Shown piece by piece: positions 22,579 to 32,905 of a stretch of 64,000 bases of DNA (position 1 is the first letter of the stretch; the number at the start of each line of letters is the position of its first letter). Below the pieces are notes generated by a model. It was not told the DNA's origin. It saw only the letters and a program-made list of their open reading frames with translations, and did no database searches. The DNA lies in the NCBI GenBank assembly GCA_910589415.1, contig OU342632.1, forward strand, positions 48,411,341 to 48,475,340, written 5' to 3'. The translations under genes were made by a program, and so were the position numbers. Source of the DNA: Malachius bipustulatus (Eukaryota > Arthropoda > Insecta > Coleoptera > Melyridae).

Positions 22579-25287
22579 TACTGAAGTTTCAGAATAGTAG
22601 GCACTAAGTTCTCGGAAGTGGTCGTGACGTATAAGCGCTCAGTTGGAGCATTCAGTGGCGGACGCAAAATATCAAAATAGGTTCAGACAATAATGAATTT
22701 ATTGAGAAATATAATTGTAAACTTCCAAATAATATAGCATATAGTAAATAATATAGCATATAGCAAAAATAAAAATAGCAAAGAAAATAGGAAAAAAATA
22801 GTACCTTAGTCATCGTCAGAAGAAAAATCGTCGGATGATGGACAACTATCCCGATCACCGTTATCGTTCAAGTTGATAATTAATGGCTCAACCGAAACAT
22901 CAACTATTGTGTCTAGATCCCACATTCTGTCTTCTTCTTTTGTAGTATGTCGGATGCAGTTTCTCCATGTTTCAGCCGTCACATCTCCTATTGCAGTAGC
23001 TAGCAGGCGTTTCACTTCATCCATCTTGAAGGTCACGTTTTGTTTCGCCACTTGGTTTTTTATTTGAGCCCAAATAAGTTCTATAGGATTCAGTTCACAG
23101 TGGTAAGGAGGGAGGCGGTGTACAATGATGTTGCACTCGCGAGCCAATTCGTCGACAGCATATCTCTTAAAATGAGGTATTTGTGCCCTTGCGATGTTTA
23201 ATAGTTGCACTTTTAACATGTTGTCATCAAATGGTATATTTCTTTGAGCCAGCCAGTTAATGATGTCACCTTTTCGCCATGCAGTTGTTGGCGATGGCTC
23301 CAATCGTCGACTATGGTAGGAAGCATTGTCCATTACCACGACCGAATTTGGCTCAAGGCTTGGTAAAATTTTTAAAAACCAGCTTTCGAATTTTTCCGCA
23401 TCCATTTCCTCATGGTAGTCACTAGTTTTCTTCGATTCGAAAAGTAGCAATCCGTTTTCCAAAAAACCCGAATCACTACCTATGTGAGTTATTATGAGCC
23501 TCCGCCCCTTGCCCGCTGGCGCTTTTAGTCCTGTGGAAAAACCTTCAAAAAAAGCTTGTCGACGGCTTGTTATTTCCAAATCTTGCCAAATTTTCGAAAC
23601 AGTATGACCTTGATTCAGCCAAGTTTCGTCTAAGAAATATATTTTCTTCCCTTCACGACGATACTCTCGAATTTTTTGTAAATAATTTCTCCGCCACAAA
23701 ATTATTTCTTCTCTTTCTATAAGAAGACTTTTTCTCTGCCTTTTCATATGCCTTATGTTCATTTGTCTTAATGTCCGCAATAAGACACGTCGCGATATTT
23801 TCGGCATTGCGTCATCCGAATTGATTTCGGCAGCGATTGCTTTTAATGTTGGAATTTCATTTCGGAAAAAGAACGAATGAAATTTTCTCCGAACGGCGTA
23901 TTTTATGTCATCATCAATGTCAATGCGTTTTCTCCCCCTTGTTTCAATATTTTCAGCTACCTTTTCTGTTCCGCCTTTGGACTCTTTGAAAGTTTTCAAG
24001 ATTCGGTGTACACTCCTAGTTGACACTTTGGTTAAATCACTACACAAAGCAACTACATCGTTTACCAACATACTTTGATTCCTTTCACGGAGTCCACAAT
24101 ACACGTTGTATATAATAGTTTTTTCTCCTGTAGATAAATTCGTACGACGACGTTTACTTTGGCTGCTCTCGCCTTCCATATTGCTCACAACTTTAAATTT
24201 AAACAGTATTTCACTTCGGCACTCAAAGAAGCTTGCTTCTTTCCCGTTTACACCACAGTGAGAACTGAGAAATAAGATTCAGACAGGAAATCTGATGAGC
24301 GACCCTTAAAGCAACCAAGCTATCCCCACTAATTATGCACTTTATTGTCGACCGGGTATGGGTTTTTCCGGGATGGTAATTCCGTAAATTTCTTATAGTT
24401 AAACTTTTTCTGTATCCTGGAACTCAGTTCATTCCCAAAACAGGAATCATTATTGTATTATTATTTTACCAAATAATTAACTAATAACTAATTATTAACA
24501 AATTAGTAAGATATTGATTTTTTCTAGCTTGTATTTCTTAATTACTTCACAGATTGTCTATGAACAATATGAAATATTCAAAATTTTGTTGTTCCCGAGA
24601 GTCGAGAATCTTCTTCCCCCGGTAATATTAATTTTTCTTTTCTGACAACCAGAAAACAGAAAGAGAAAAATATACAAGTCCCGATCGACATCCAATAACA
24701 GCCCAAAACAAACAACTTTTCTTTTTGTTCAGGTTATTCCACTGCCGCGAATTCTTTTTCATTCATTTTCATGCGTTTTTTAATTTTTGTGATGCTTCAA
24801 TAATTCAGCAAATATAAACATAAAAATAAAATATTAAGGATTTAAAGGAGCGATAAATGTTATATTGCAGCCCCTCACGAAAATAGCATGAACGATACGC
24901 CACTGAATACGGAGCTGCCTTGGACGGACTGGCAGCATGCTCGATATATATCCATCTTACTTTACCTTACTGCAAGTTGGACCTGCTTATCCTTTGTACT
25001 TGTTGACACTGCTGTAATGTTGCCATATATTATATTTTAAGGGACCGAACCTCATTGAAATTCTACATCTTTTGCTATTAAATATCGATGTTGTGAAATT
25101 ATTATAGCAGAAAAATTACTCAACAAATAAAACACAGTATTTTTTATCCTACAACCATTTACCTGCATGTGAATGATAAAAATACAAAATGATAAAACAC
25201 CAAGAATTAAAAGCTGGCAACAATGTGTTTACTTTAAGTCCGTAATATTTCTAAGAACTTAGTGCCTACTATTCTGAAACTTCAGTA
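22579..25287 (-). mobile_element. Complete Tc1/mariner-type transposon (2.7 kb)
   Basis: A perfect 34-bp inverted repeat starting TACTGAAGTTTCAGAATAGT marks both ends. TA is duplicated outside (22577-78 and 25288-89). It holds a full-length transposase frame on the minus strand. About 1.1 kb of apparently non-coding sequence separates the gene start from the right end. It is nested in the TTA-flanked element 21839-25670. Perfect repeats and an intact frame suggest recent activity. Confidence 0.85.
22806..24179 (-). CDS. Intact DDE transposase, Tc1/mariner superfamily with long D-to-E spacer
   Basis: ATG at 24179 gives 457 residues; an in-frame GTG nine bases upstream is less likely. A basic KRRRTN start leads into two helix-turn-helix-like regions (about 15-60 and 95-140). 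The catalytic triad reads FLDETW (first Asp), VVMDNASYHS (second Asp) and PPYHCELNPIELIWAQIKNQ (Glu). I count 77 residues between the second Asp and the Glu, far more than the 34-39 usual in Tc1/mariner. This recalls the long-spacer group described as DD82E. The inserted segment includes INWLAQRNIPFDDNMLK and YAVDELAREC. The C-terminus is acidic (SSDDFSSDDD). In the cell the enzyme would act in the nucleus on the 34-bp ends flanking it. No stops or frameshifts are seen. Confidence 0.85.
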   Translation of the reverse strand: MEGESSQSKRRRTNLSTGEKTIIYNVYCGLRERNQSMLVNDVVALCSDLTKVSTRSVHRILKTFKESKGGTEKVAENIETRGRKRIDIDDDIKYAVRRKFHSFFFRNEIPTLKAIAAEINSDDAMPKISRRVLLRTLRQMNIRHMKRQRKSLLIEREEIILWRRNYLQKIREYRREGKKIYFLDETWLNQGHTVSKIWQDLEITSRRQAFFEGFSTGLKAPAGKGRRLIITHIGSDSGFLENGLLLFESKKTSDYHEEMDAEKFESWFLKILPSLEPNSVVVMDNASYHSRRLEPSPTTAWRKGDIINWLAQRNIPFDDNMLKVQLLNIARAQIPHFKRYAVDELARECNIIVHRLPPYHCELNPIELIWAQIKNQVAKQNVTFKMDEVKRLLATAIGDVTAETWRNCIRHTTKEEDRMWDLDTIVDVSVEPLIINLNDNGDRDSCPSSDDFSSDDD

Positions 25288-25387
25288 TAGTCTAGAATGG
25301 GTCGCGTTTCACTCGCCGGTTATACGCACTACAAAGGCGCGGCGTCTACACCCTCGTATAGAATGGGCAAAATTTTCAAGCGACTAA

Positions 25388-25624
25388 GGGCCGGTTGTTC
25401 GTACGTCAGTTAAAAATTTTGAGATAACTACTGATTTTAAATTGCAAATTTTGAAAATACGGCGAATATAATTAATGATCTTGTATTTTTAATCAGTAAT
25501 TAACTCTTCTCAAAGCGAGCAGAATTCATTTTCAGAAATATCAGACCAATAGTTTGATAATACAGGGCATTTTAAAATCAGTAGTTATCTCAAAATTTTT
25601 AACTGGCGTACGAACAACCGGCCC
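25388..25624. mobile_element. 237-bp palindromic MITE (family I) with TAA duplication
   Basis: Begins GGGCCGGTTGTTCGTACG and ends with the inverse. TAA flanks it exactly (25385-87, 25625-27) inside the outer element. Arms of about 55 bp end in 'gataactactgattttaaa'. Non-coding; the 25554-25739 frame crosses its right arm. Confidence 0.8.
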
Positions 25625-25670
25625 TAAGCGACTAATCGGTCGCGTTTTTGTGGTTCGTGTAGAATGGGCC

Positions 25671-26090
25671 TTAGGATCAAATAGAATGCTAGTTCAAAAT
25701 TCAAAAAGGTGTAAAAACAAGATGTTTGGAGTGGAATGATTATTGTATCTCCTTGATGTATAAGTGGCGAATTTGAACGCCTGTATAAAAAGTCTTCTTG
25801 ATTATTCGATATGATATATGATTAATATAAGCTCACTGATGTTGCATTATGGTTCTTGAGCTAACGCTGACTGCTGATAGGTCTCAAAAGGCCGAAGCAA
25901 CAGTATCCGTATCTGAAGATCCTAATTATTAGTGAGATATGATTTAGCTTTCGCTCTGAGCTTGGAGTCTCATGTTAACATTGCAAATTTTTTCCTAATC
26001 TTTAGACCTTATATTATATTAAGACCTAATCTTAGATTTTTCTGGTCTTGAGAGGTCATAATTTTTTTTTTATGTTTTAGCTGCCTGAAA
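25671..26090 (+). promoter_or_regulatory. 5' leader of the first SIAH-like gene
   Basis: The segment about 25873-25935 (gctgataggtctcaaaaggc ... gatcctaat) is nearly repeated ahead of the second paralogue (42199-42255). An acceptor-like ttttatgttttag precedes the coding start by about 10 nt; the paralogue has tttttcatgtttcag at the equivalent place. This suggests a 5' UTR exon and an intron, conserved since duplication. The exact donor could not be fixed. Confidence 0.45.
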
Positions 26091-27458
26091 ATGGGAGGAT
26101 TATTCTTTAGCGATTCTCTAACAATCGATGCGTTCCAGTGCATCGAGTGCAAGGCCATTCTGAAGCCTCCGATTATTATAACATCAATCGGAAACATGTG
26201 CCTTCATCATGAAAAACAAAAAGGAGAAACAAGTAGTTATGAAGTAGAACCCAGGCTGAGGAACATTCCTCTGGAACAGATCATGGAGCACATTACTTGC
26301 GCTTGCAGGTATAAGGAACGTGGTTGCGAAGTAATCGTCAAGCTGCACGAGATCAGCGAACATGAACAGTCCTGCAAGTTCAAAACTTTCCCTTGCTTGT
26401 TGGCCGGCTGCGAGTGGGCTGGCGTCGAGTCAGGTTACGTATCGCATCTTTACGAACACACCGACTACATTGACAGAGGAAGCGACGGGATGTTCCAACT
26501 GGAATGCAACACCGAAGGGACCGACGATGTCCGCATATTGCGTACCATATCCGGTTTGAGCCTCTTGCATGTCAAAGTGTTGAAGGATAAGTTGATCTGT
26601 GCAGTTTACGATATCGAGAATCGATATACCGAGTCGTATAAGATTTGGATTACCTCTGTAACGTCGGAAAGAAGTAAAATACATAGCGAGCACTTATGTC
26701 AAATCGTCGACAGTTGGTACCTGTTCCTAAATTTCGAGCCAGTTGATGGAACGGAAATTCAATTCGAAATTTTGAACCCAGTTGAAAACAGAAACGTGAC
26801 GGTTTGTCTCGAGCATGTCTTCAAGGGAGAGATCGTCTCATCTAAATTGAAAGATAAATCAAAATATAAAGGTTGCTTGAAACTCCTAGAAGAGATGCAG
26901 GTTAGATTACCGTGTGGAAATGCAAGTCTCGGGTGCCGGGAACAACATTTCTCGGAATCCCAGCATGAGAATACCTCTTGCCATTATAAGAGCTGGAAGT
27001 GCCCTACTACTAAAAATATCTGTAAATTCCAGGGCTTATTTACCGACCTCGTGAATCACATCGAGAACAATCACGACTCGATTCGCCAAAACGAAACAAC
27101 TGTTACATTAAATTTGAGCTTCTATGAAATAGCTTTTATCGTTTATGGCAATGTATTTATTCTGGAGTACACAAACTCGAAATCAACGTACAGTAGTTAT
27201 GATTCGAGTTATTATTATAATTGGCAAGTGTTGCAATTGACCAATCGCTTCGATTCGTCACCGAATTTTGGTGTAGAAATAACTTTGAATAGTAGCGATG
27301 GTCGGAAATCATTTTACTTAAAAGATGGATTCAAAAAGAACGAGTTGAATGAAAATAGGTGCGAAATGCCTATAGAGATGAGTGCCTCAAAACTAAGCGC
27401 CTTGGTACCGCAGTGCACCGAAGCTAGAGTCCGTATAACAGAAATGAAGGATGAGTAA
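26091..27458 (+). CDS. Tandem-module SIAH/sina-like zinc-finger protein, paralogue 1
   Basis: 455 residues in one exon. The N-terminus keeps only part of a SIAH RING: FQCIEC (Cys17, Cys20), then Cys37 and His39-40. The remaining zinc ligands are gone, so E2 binding and ligase activity are doubtful. Next is a SIAH-type double zinc finger: Cys72, Cys79, His91, Cys95 and Cys102, Cys107, His119, His123. A beta-rich region like the SIAH/TRAF substrate-binding domain follows. The same plan repeats in the second half: Cys275, Cys282, His292, Cys297 and Cys304, Cys311, His323, His328. SIAH proteins normally have one module (about 280 residues), so this is a doubled architecture. It may act as a ubiquitin-pathway adaptor, but that is inference. 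AATAAA lies near 27718. A paralogue with the same plan lies about 15 kb downstream. Confidence 0.85.
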   Translation: MGGLFFSDSLTIDAFQCIECKAILKPPIIITSIGNMCLHHEKQKGETSSYEVEPRLRNIPLEQIMEHITCACRYKERGCEVIVKLHEISEHEQSCKFKTFPCLLAGCEWAGVESGYVSHLYEHTDYIDRGSDGMFQLECNTEGTDDVRILRTISGLSLLHVKVLKDKLICAVYDIENRYTESYKIWITSVTSERSKIHSEHLCQIVDSWYLFLNFEPVDGTEIQFEILNPVENRNVTVCLEHVFKGEIVSSKLKDKSKYKGCLKLLEEMQVRLPCGNASLGCREQHFSESQHENTSCHYKSWKCPTTKNICKFQGLFTDLVNHIENNHDSIRQNETTVTLNLSFYEIAFIVYGNVFILEYTNSKSTYSSYDSSYYYNWQVLQLTNRFDSSPNFGVEITLNSSDGRKSFYLKDGFKKNELNENRCEMPIEMSASKLSALVPQCTEARVRITEMKDE

Positions 27459-27769
27459 TGTGTTGTTTTCTCTTCAGAGCTGTAATGTAATTTTATTTAT
27501 AACTTGAGTGATTTTGTTCCTGTTGCCGTTAAAAGTTAAAACTACTTTGAGATTGGATCAATAAGGCGGTAAACTTTCTGGTGATGTACCAAGTACATCA
27601 CGGTGCCAGTACACGGAATAGTTAAAACGTGTCTCTGACAGTACCTACTCGGAAGCGTTTACCAACTATTTAACATTGAAAACTAACTTTTATAATTTTT
27701 GTAATTTTGAAATTATTAAATAAAAAATTTAAGAAAAATTTTAATACTTTTTGTTACCTTTATAGTATA
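27459..27769. other. 3' UTR of SIAH-like gene 1
   Basis: Shares 'tgttttctcttcaga' just past the stop with the second paralogue and ends in an AATAAA-containing AT-rich stretch (about 27715-27725). No other feature. Confidence 0.5.
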
Positions 27770-28075
27770 CAGGCTGTATCTAAAATAAATCGAGAAAATT
27801 CAGGGGGTGATTGATGAGATCATTTTAAGAAAAAAAGTAAAGGACATAAACGTATGTCCTAAGAAGCTCAACTTTTTATCTACAGGGTGTTGAAGTTTCA
27901 AGAAAAAAATCGTTTTATAATAACTTTCATAACAATCAAGATATTTTCGTTAATATTTGTGTACACCTTCCATGCACCAAGAGGCATTTCCCAACGTATA
28001 ACTTTTAGTTATTGTGGCAGTGGCGTTCGTGCACTTAATATTAAAAAAAAAGTTGTACGCCACTGCAGAGGAACG
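27770..28075. repeat. Dispersed repeat family B, copy 2
   Basis: Contains 'agggggtgattgatgag', 'cgtatgtcctaagaagc' and 'acagggtgttgaagtt', matching 4880-5100 in order. No coding content. Confidence 0.45.
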
Positions 28076-28611
28076 AGGGTGCGCCGAGTGAAAGGGGTGG
28101 AAGCCAGAGAGGTGGTTTTGTCCTCAAAGGTCTTGACTAGTTGGTAAAACTGGCCTTAGCGTGGGTGATGAGGTCTCGAAGTAAGGTTAGGGAGAAAATC
28201 TCGAAATGAGATCAAAAGGCTACCTTGAATCTGATTCAGGAATATATCCAGAGATATGATTTCGAGACGAGATTCGGAAGGTAGGTCTCAGAGCGAGACG
28301 CTGAAATAAATTCCGAAATGTAACCTCGTGGTGAGATCTAAAGATAGGTCCCGGAATGTGATCTTGAAGTGATCTCAAAACAATATGAGATGATCGGTCT
28401 ACAATCTGGCAAAATTTCATCCTGATTTTTAAGTTTCGGTAGGCGCAAAGATAGGAAAAGGAATAACGGAAAGAGGCTGTGATCGCTTCGTCTTTTCAAG
28501 GGCAAGGACGCTTTCCTTCATTTAAAATGGCTGCCTCTCTTCGTTAGGGCGGTATACCGACTCATCAGTTATTGCGATGGATCTGAGTAATCGACTCAGA
28601 TCCTTAATAAT
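28076..28611. repeat. Degenerate short repeats (gagatctcgaaatg-like)
   Basis: Between 28160 and 28400 the words gagat, ctcgaaatg, ccggaatgtgatct and similar recur every 30-35 bp with heavy divergence. This looks like a decayed minisatellite. The minus-strand frame 28220-28420 is produced by it. No gene. Confidence 0.35.
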
Positions 28612-29600
28612 CTGTAACGAATTCCGAGGCATTCGTAGTTAATTATTATTTATTTTAATTAATCGAGGGGTTTTATCAGAAAGATTCAGTTTTTACAGCG
28701 GTGATTAGCAGGTTATCTCGCCAGCACCGGCTATATAAGCAGACCCAGCGAACAAGCAAGAGAGAGCTTCCGAGGTATTGACTCGCGAATCATCTCCCTT
28801 CTGGTGAACTGAGCCAGGAGGTCCCCAGCAGGAGGCATGCATTGAGTGCACTCCGTCACATCCATCCAGCCGGTGACGGCAGGTCAATGAACTGAGTTGA
28901 ACCTGTCTGTAACACGGTAACAGGAGATCGACGAGAGTGAATTGAGCTCCCGTCGACTGCCAGTCACAGCAGGGTAACAACCGGGACTGTAGTGAGGTCC
29001 CGGGCGGACCCTTTCAGACGGCGCCTGGCCTGCATTGAGGGCCAGACGTCATGAGCGTCGGGATCGCAACGTATTGAGTTGTCGACCCTAAGCTATTACT
29101 AATATCCACCTCGGCATTCCGAGAGTGGACTTATGCTTTCAGGTTGATGCACCCTTGAATAGTAATTCCCAGGAATCGCCACGGCGCGTATACCAGAGGC
29201 CGCGGCCGTTACAGACACGAGACGCAACGGGCGATGGCAGTGGAGTGACTGCCGTGCGACCACGAAGCCGGAACAGCCGGAGATAGCCCGTCCGGGCGAC
29301 CAATTGACGGAGAGGCGCGCTCTGTCGTCAATTATCTCCAACCAATCAAGTGAGCCGCCGAGGGAAGAGACCGGCCCATATTGTTCAGGACGCAGTGCTA
29401 TTATCTGAACGGCCAAAAGATATAGTAATAAAGCTGCGCGGAAATTATGGGATGGGCCTAGCGTACCTGTCACTAAGAACGTTTCACAGTGTAACAAGAG
29501 TCGGTAGTGTAGAACAATTTCCGCTGTTGCCAGATTTTAAATCTGATCTTGAAAAACAAAGACTGTTTTTTACTAAAATTACAAATAAATTTGTAATGTA
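28612..29600 (+). mobile_element. LTR-like GC-rich block with TATA box and poly(A) signal
   Basis: Starts TGTAACGAATTCCGAGGC, as many Ty3-type LTRs do. It has a TATA box (ctatataag, about 28730) and a long GC-rich stretch in which the word attgag/actgag recurs roughly every 40-60 bp. An aataaa lies near 29583. The piece gaacggccaaaagatatagt (about 29407) recurs inverted at about 33297. Frames 28705-28980, 29099-29497 (-) and 29350-29601 (+) have no domain I recognise. Its identity as an LTR or leader is inference. Confidence 0.3.
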
Positions 29601-30250
29601 AGAGAGTAGTAAGTAAGTTCACGAGACTCGTAAAAGAAAAGTAGTTTTACAAAATCATAACTTCGTGCTTGAGATAGGTAACAAATCAGAATTGTTAAAT
29701 TTTGTATAAAACAAAACGAACTGTCATGATTATTTTGTAAAACTATTTAGGTACCTACACGCATTTTAGGAGCCTTGTGTTATTATAGTAGGTAAGTGGT
29801 ATAAGTACCTATAATAGATTAGGAGATTTTCCATGACAAACGATTAGGCATGCTTCTTAAATTTGCCAGCTTATTAACATTTCGCAACTGCACCGCATGA
29901 TCTCCGAGAGTTACCAATCTTCTTAGCTTTTATGGTTGTTTTAAAATATCTACCAAAACCTATTGATAGTTTCCTAGAAGCAGCAGGAAACATAATTTAA
30001 TTTCGGTACTGTCTTATCTTATCAGCATTATTTATAAGAAACGTATTGTTAATAAATTCATTAATAGCGGTGTTTTTGAGTCATTAATTCGGTAAGCCAA
30101 GCAAATAGAGCGAAAGGAGCGTTCAATCATAATTTTGTTATCTTTCTGGTTTTATTTAAATGTAAAATCGGATCGTACTGTCAACTTTACAACCCAGCAT
30201 TTCTCTATACAAATAGTGCAGCGTGGTTCAAAAATATTGAGCTAAACCAC
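29601..30250. other. No gene; flank of the following transposase
   Basis: AT-rich. A weak hairpin pairs 'agttttacaaaatcata' with 'attattttgtaaaact' (about 29642-29748). The terminal repeats of the 30251-32535 element could not be located here. Confidence 0.35.
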
Positions 30251-32535
30251 GTGCTCGTGAGCTGTGAATTATTTTGGCGACCAAATCTTCATATTAAAAA
30301 TAAAATACTTTCTGGCCAAAGTCGTGAAATTATTAATAATGTTTTTATGTATTTTGCTAATGAAAAAGTGAATGGTGGGCCTGTTATAGCAATCGAGAAG
30401 GTACAAGAACGCGTGTCCTCGGCAACAGGGGTAAGTTTGAGATCAGTGAGAAGAATTATTGGTGAAAGTAAACAAGTCGGCATTAAATCGCCCAGTACAA
30501 AAAGGGATAGACCTGCATCAAAAACTGACCTCGATGATTTTGATCAAGGATTGTTGCGAAGAATAATTCATAATTTTCAATTTTCACGTGACTGAAAAAC
30601 AACACCGTCCTTAAAAAAAATAGCTCAGAAATTTTGTGAAGATAGTGGGTACACTGGGTCAAAAGAAATCATAAGGCGCATTATCCATAAATTAGGGTTC
30701 CACTGGCGCAAAACAAAAACTCATCGATGTTTATTGATGGAGAAGCAGGAAATACGTTTCTTGCGACTTCAGTTTTTAAGAAGTATGAGAGACTATAGGT
30801 CTGAAGGAAGAAACATTGTATGTATATATGGATGAAACATATACAGGGTAAGTCATTGATATGGTAAAGCTCGATTGCACCTACACCATTAAAGATATCG
30901 AAATGAACCAAAAAGTGCTGTAAATGGGAGGGTAAAGTGCAGTTTGTAAAATTATTTTCAGATACACAGGATGGCCCAATATCGCTGTACGCCATACAAC
31001 TTTGTTATTTTAAATAGGACACCCTCTATATTATTACATTTTCATATTGTTTGAGAAAAGTCAAAAAGAATGGTTTGTAAAGTTGAAGTTTGTAATGAGC
31101 AATTTATGAGTTATAAACAAATGAAAATCGCGATTTTTCATTTTCAAATCAGCTTATATTGAAAACGGCTCGAGAATATGGAAAAACGGTTTACATGTCC
31201 CTATCTTAATTTTTAATTTGGTATCCTATCATGTAGCTGAAATTTTTATACCGGGTGATGAAAATAATGAAATTTTTTACCACTCTGTATAAAAATTTCA
31301 TCCATCCAATAGGATACCGCTTGAAAAGTTAAGATAGGAACATGTAAACCGTTTTTCCATATCTCGAGCCGTTTTCAATATAAGCTGCTTTGAAAATGGA
31401 AAATCGCGATTTTCATTTGTTTATAACTCATAAATTGCTCATTACAAACTTCAACTTTACAAATCATTCTTTTTGACTTTTCTCAAACAATATGAAAATG
31501 TAATAATATAGAGGGTGTCCTATTTAAAATAACAAAGTTGTATGGCGTACAGCGATATTGGGCCATCCTGTGTATCTGAAAATAATTTTACAAACTGCAC
31601 TTTACCCTCCCATTTACAGCACTTTTTGGTTCATTTCGATATGTTTAATGGTGTAGGTGCAATCGAGCTTTACCATATCAATGACTTACCCTGTATTCAT
31701 GCTTCTCACACCCATAAAAAATCATGGAACGATGATACGTCATACGTCTCTAGGTCTGAAACAACCTGTCTCAAAAGGACAACGACTTGTCATCATCCAT
31801 GCCAGGCGGAGAGAATGGCTTCATACCCAATGCATATGTGCGCTTTAAATCAAAAACAAAGTCTGGTGATTATCATGATGACATGAATTCTACAAATTAC
31901 AAGAAGTGGCTAGAGACACAACTTATCCCAAATTTACCAGCCCGAAGTGTACTCGTCATCGATAACGCACCATATCATAACGTGCAAGTTAATAAGGCAC
32001 CCACCTCGATTTGTAAAAAGACAGATATGCAGCAATGGTTGCGGGGTAAGCAAATACCTTTTGACAAAGGTCTATTTAAGCCGGAGCTCTATAGATTAAT
32101 TAAGTTAAATAAGCCCATCCACAAAATGTTCCAGATTGACCTTTATTTATTAATGAAATTTTACAGCTGCATGGCCACAATGTCTTACGTCTTCCACCGT
32201 ACCATCCAGACCTAAACCCAATCGAGCTAGTGTGGGCGGATATGAAACATTACGTTGCAGAAAAAAATGTTACACCCGCTTATCAACATGATCAGGACTT
32301 ATGTAACGAATTTTTCGCAGCCTACACAGCTGAAAAGTGGTCAAATAAGTGCCGTCATGCCAAGAAATTTGAAGAAGAGCTTATGGCCAAAGAAGGTGCC
32401 ATGGACATTGTGGTGGAGAATTTACTTATTCAAATGGGAGGCGTCGACGATGACGAAGATACCGAAAGTGACGACAGTAGTAGTGATAATGAAACGCTAT
32501 CAGATGCAGATAATAGCATATCGGAGACGGGCTAG
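30251..32535 (+). pseudogene. Long-spacer Tc1/mariner-type transposase, split by palindrome G
   Basis: Coding scraps run in order. A DNA-binding half at 30251-30595 (SREIINNVFMYFANEKVNGG ... SATGVSLRSVRRI) ends in a stop. Further pieces follow to YMDETY at about 30825-30840. The line is then broken by the 850-bp palindrome (30844-31693) exactly at a TA, so the codons for DETY|IHASHT flank it. It resumes with GDYHDDMN and VLVIDNAPYHN (second Asp). After a frameshift near 32170-32190 it continues with LPPYHPDLNPIELVWADMKH (third catalytic position) and an acidic tail. The spacer between second and third catalytic residues is long, as in the 22806-24179 enzyme. At least one stop, two frameshifts and the insertion make it dead. 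Confidence 0.8.
30844..31693. mobile_element. Palindromic element family G (850 bp)
   Basis: Begins CAGGGTAAGTCATTGATATG and ends with the inverse, with TA at both sides (30842-43, 31694-95). The arms meet near 31270 and carry the shared core (acatgtaaaccgtttttcca, cgcgattttcatttgtttat). The two arms give identical 30-odd residue frames on opposite strands (30681-30995 and 31542-31886), which proves the symmetry and not coding. It interrupts a transposase gene. Confidence 0.9.
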
Positions 32536-32619
32536 AAAATACGTAGGTGAATTTGAATTACAAATAATAATTTTTGTATTGAGTAATCGTTGATTCTCCT
32601 AAGTCGATTGAGCTATAAT

Positions 32620-32905
32620 CTTTTTTTTTTATTGAAAATGCACATGCACTGCAGGGAAATCCCTATGACGCTCTGGGAGCCTTGCATGAACGGAGATATC
32701 GATTCACGTTGGCCTTGAATCTCTGTAGGTTGTATACTTTGGGAAACACGTCCTTTGGAATGCTATTCCAAAGTGATGCGGTTCTATACATAAAAGAAGT
32801 CTGAAATAGGGCGGTACGAGGTGTAACGAGCTGAACATGATACGGATGAGCGTCTGCGGCTCGACGTGTATTTCTGCCCGGTCTTGTTCTTGGTGGGATC
32901 AAGCA
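32620..32905 (-). mobile_element. 5'-truncated non-LTR retrotransposon 3' end, copy 1
   Basis: The minus strand encodes PRTRPGRNTRRAADAHPYHV and SLWNSIPKDVFPKVYNLQRF, ending NRYLRSCKAPRAS. This is the classic C-terminal tail of jockey/R1-type LINE reverse-transcriptase ORFs. The stop is followed by attttcaataaaaaaaa, a poly(A) signal plus tail, at the left edge. The near-identical 61030-61323 is a second copy of the same family. It is dead on arrival by 5' truncation. Confidence 0.8.

Larger units (their letters stand above)
21839..25670. mobile_element. Outer DNA transposon with 34-bp TIRs and TTA target duplication
   Basis: The left end GGCCCATTCTACACGAACCA and the right end are exact inverses over 34 bp. 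TTA sits immediately outside both (21836-38, 25671-73). Without the inner transposon (22579-25287) and MITE (25388-25624) it is only about 0.9 kb. It has no transposase of its own, so it is a non-autonomous element with TTA specificity. Frames at 21815-22112 (+) and 22122-22478 (-) lie in its GC-rich flanks and look like chance. Confidence 0.8.

Noticed and set aside
26430..26693. Antisense frame in SIAH-like gene 1 (and 42774-43145 in gene 2)
   Set aside because: Antisense shadows of well-supported sense coding regions.
30681..31886. Two frames starting MAYSDIGPSCVSENNFTNCT on opposite strands, suggesting a duplicated gene
   Set aside because: They are the two arms of palindrome G; identity follows from symmetry and the frames end differently beyond the arms.
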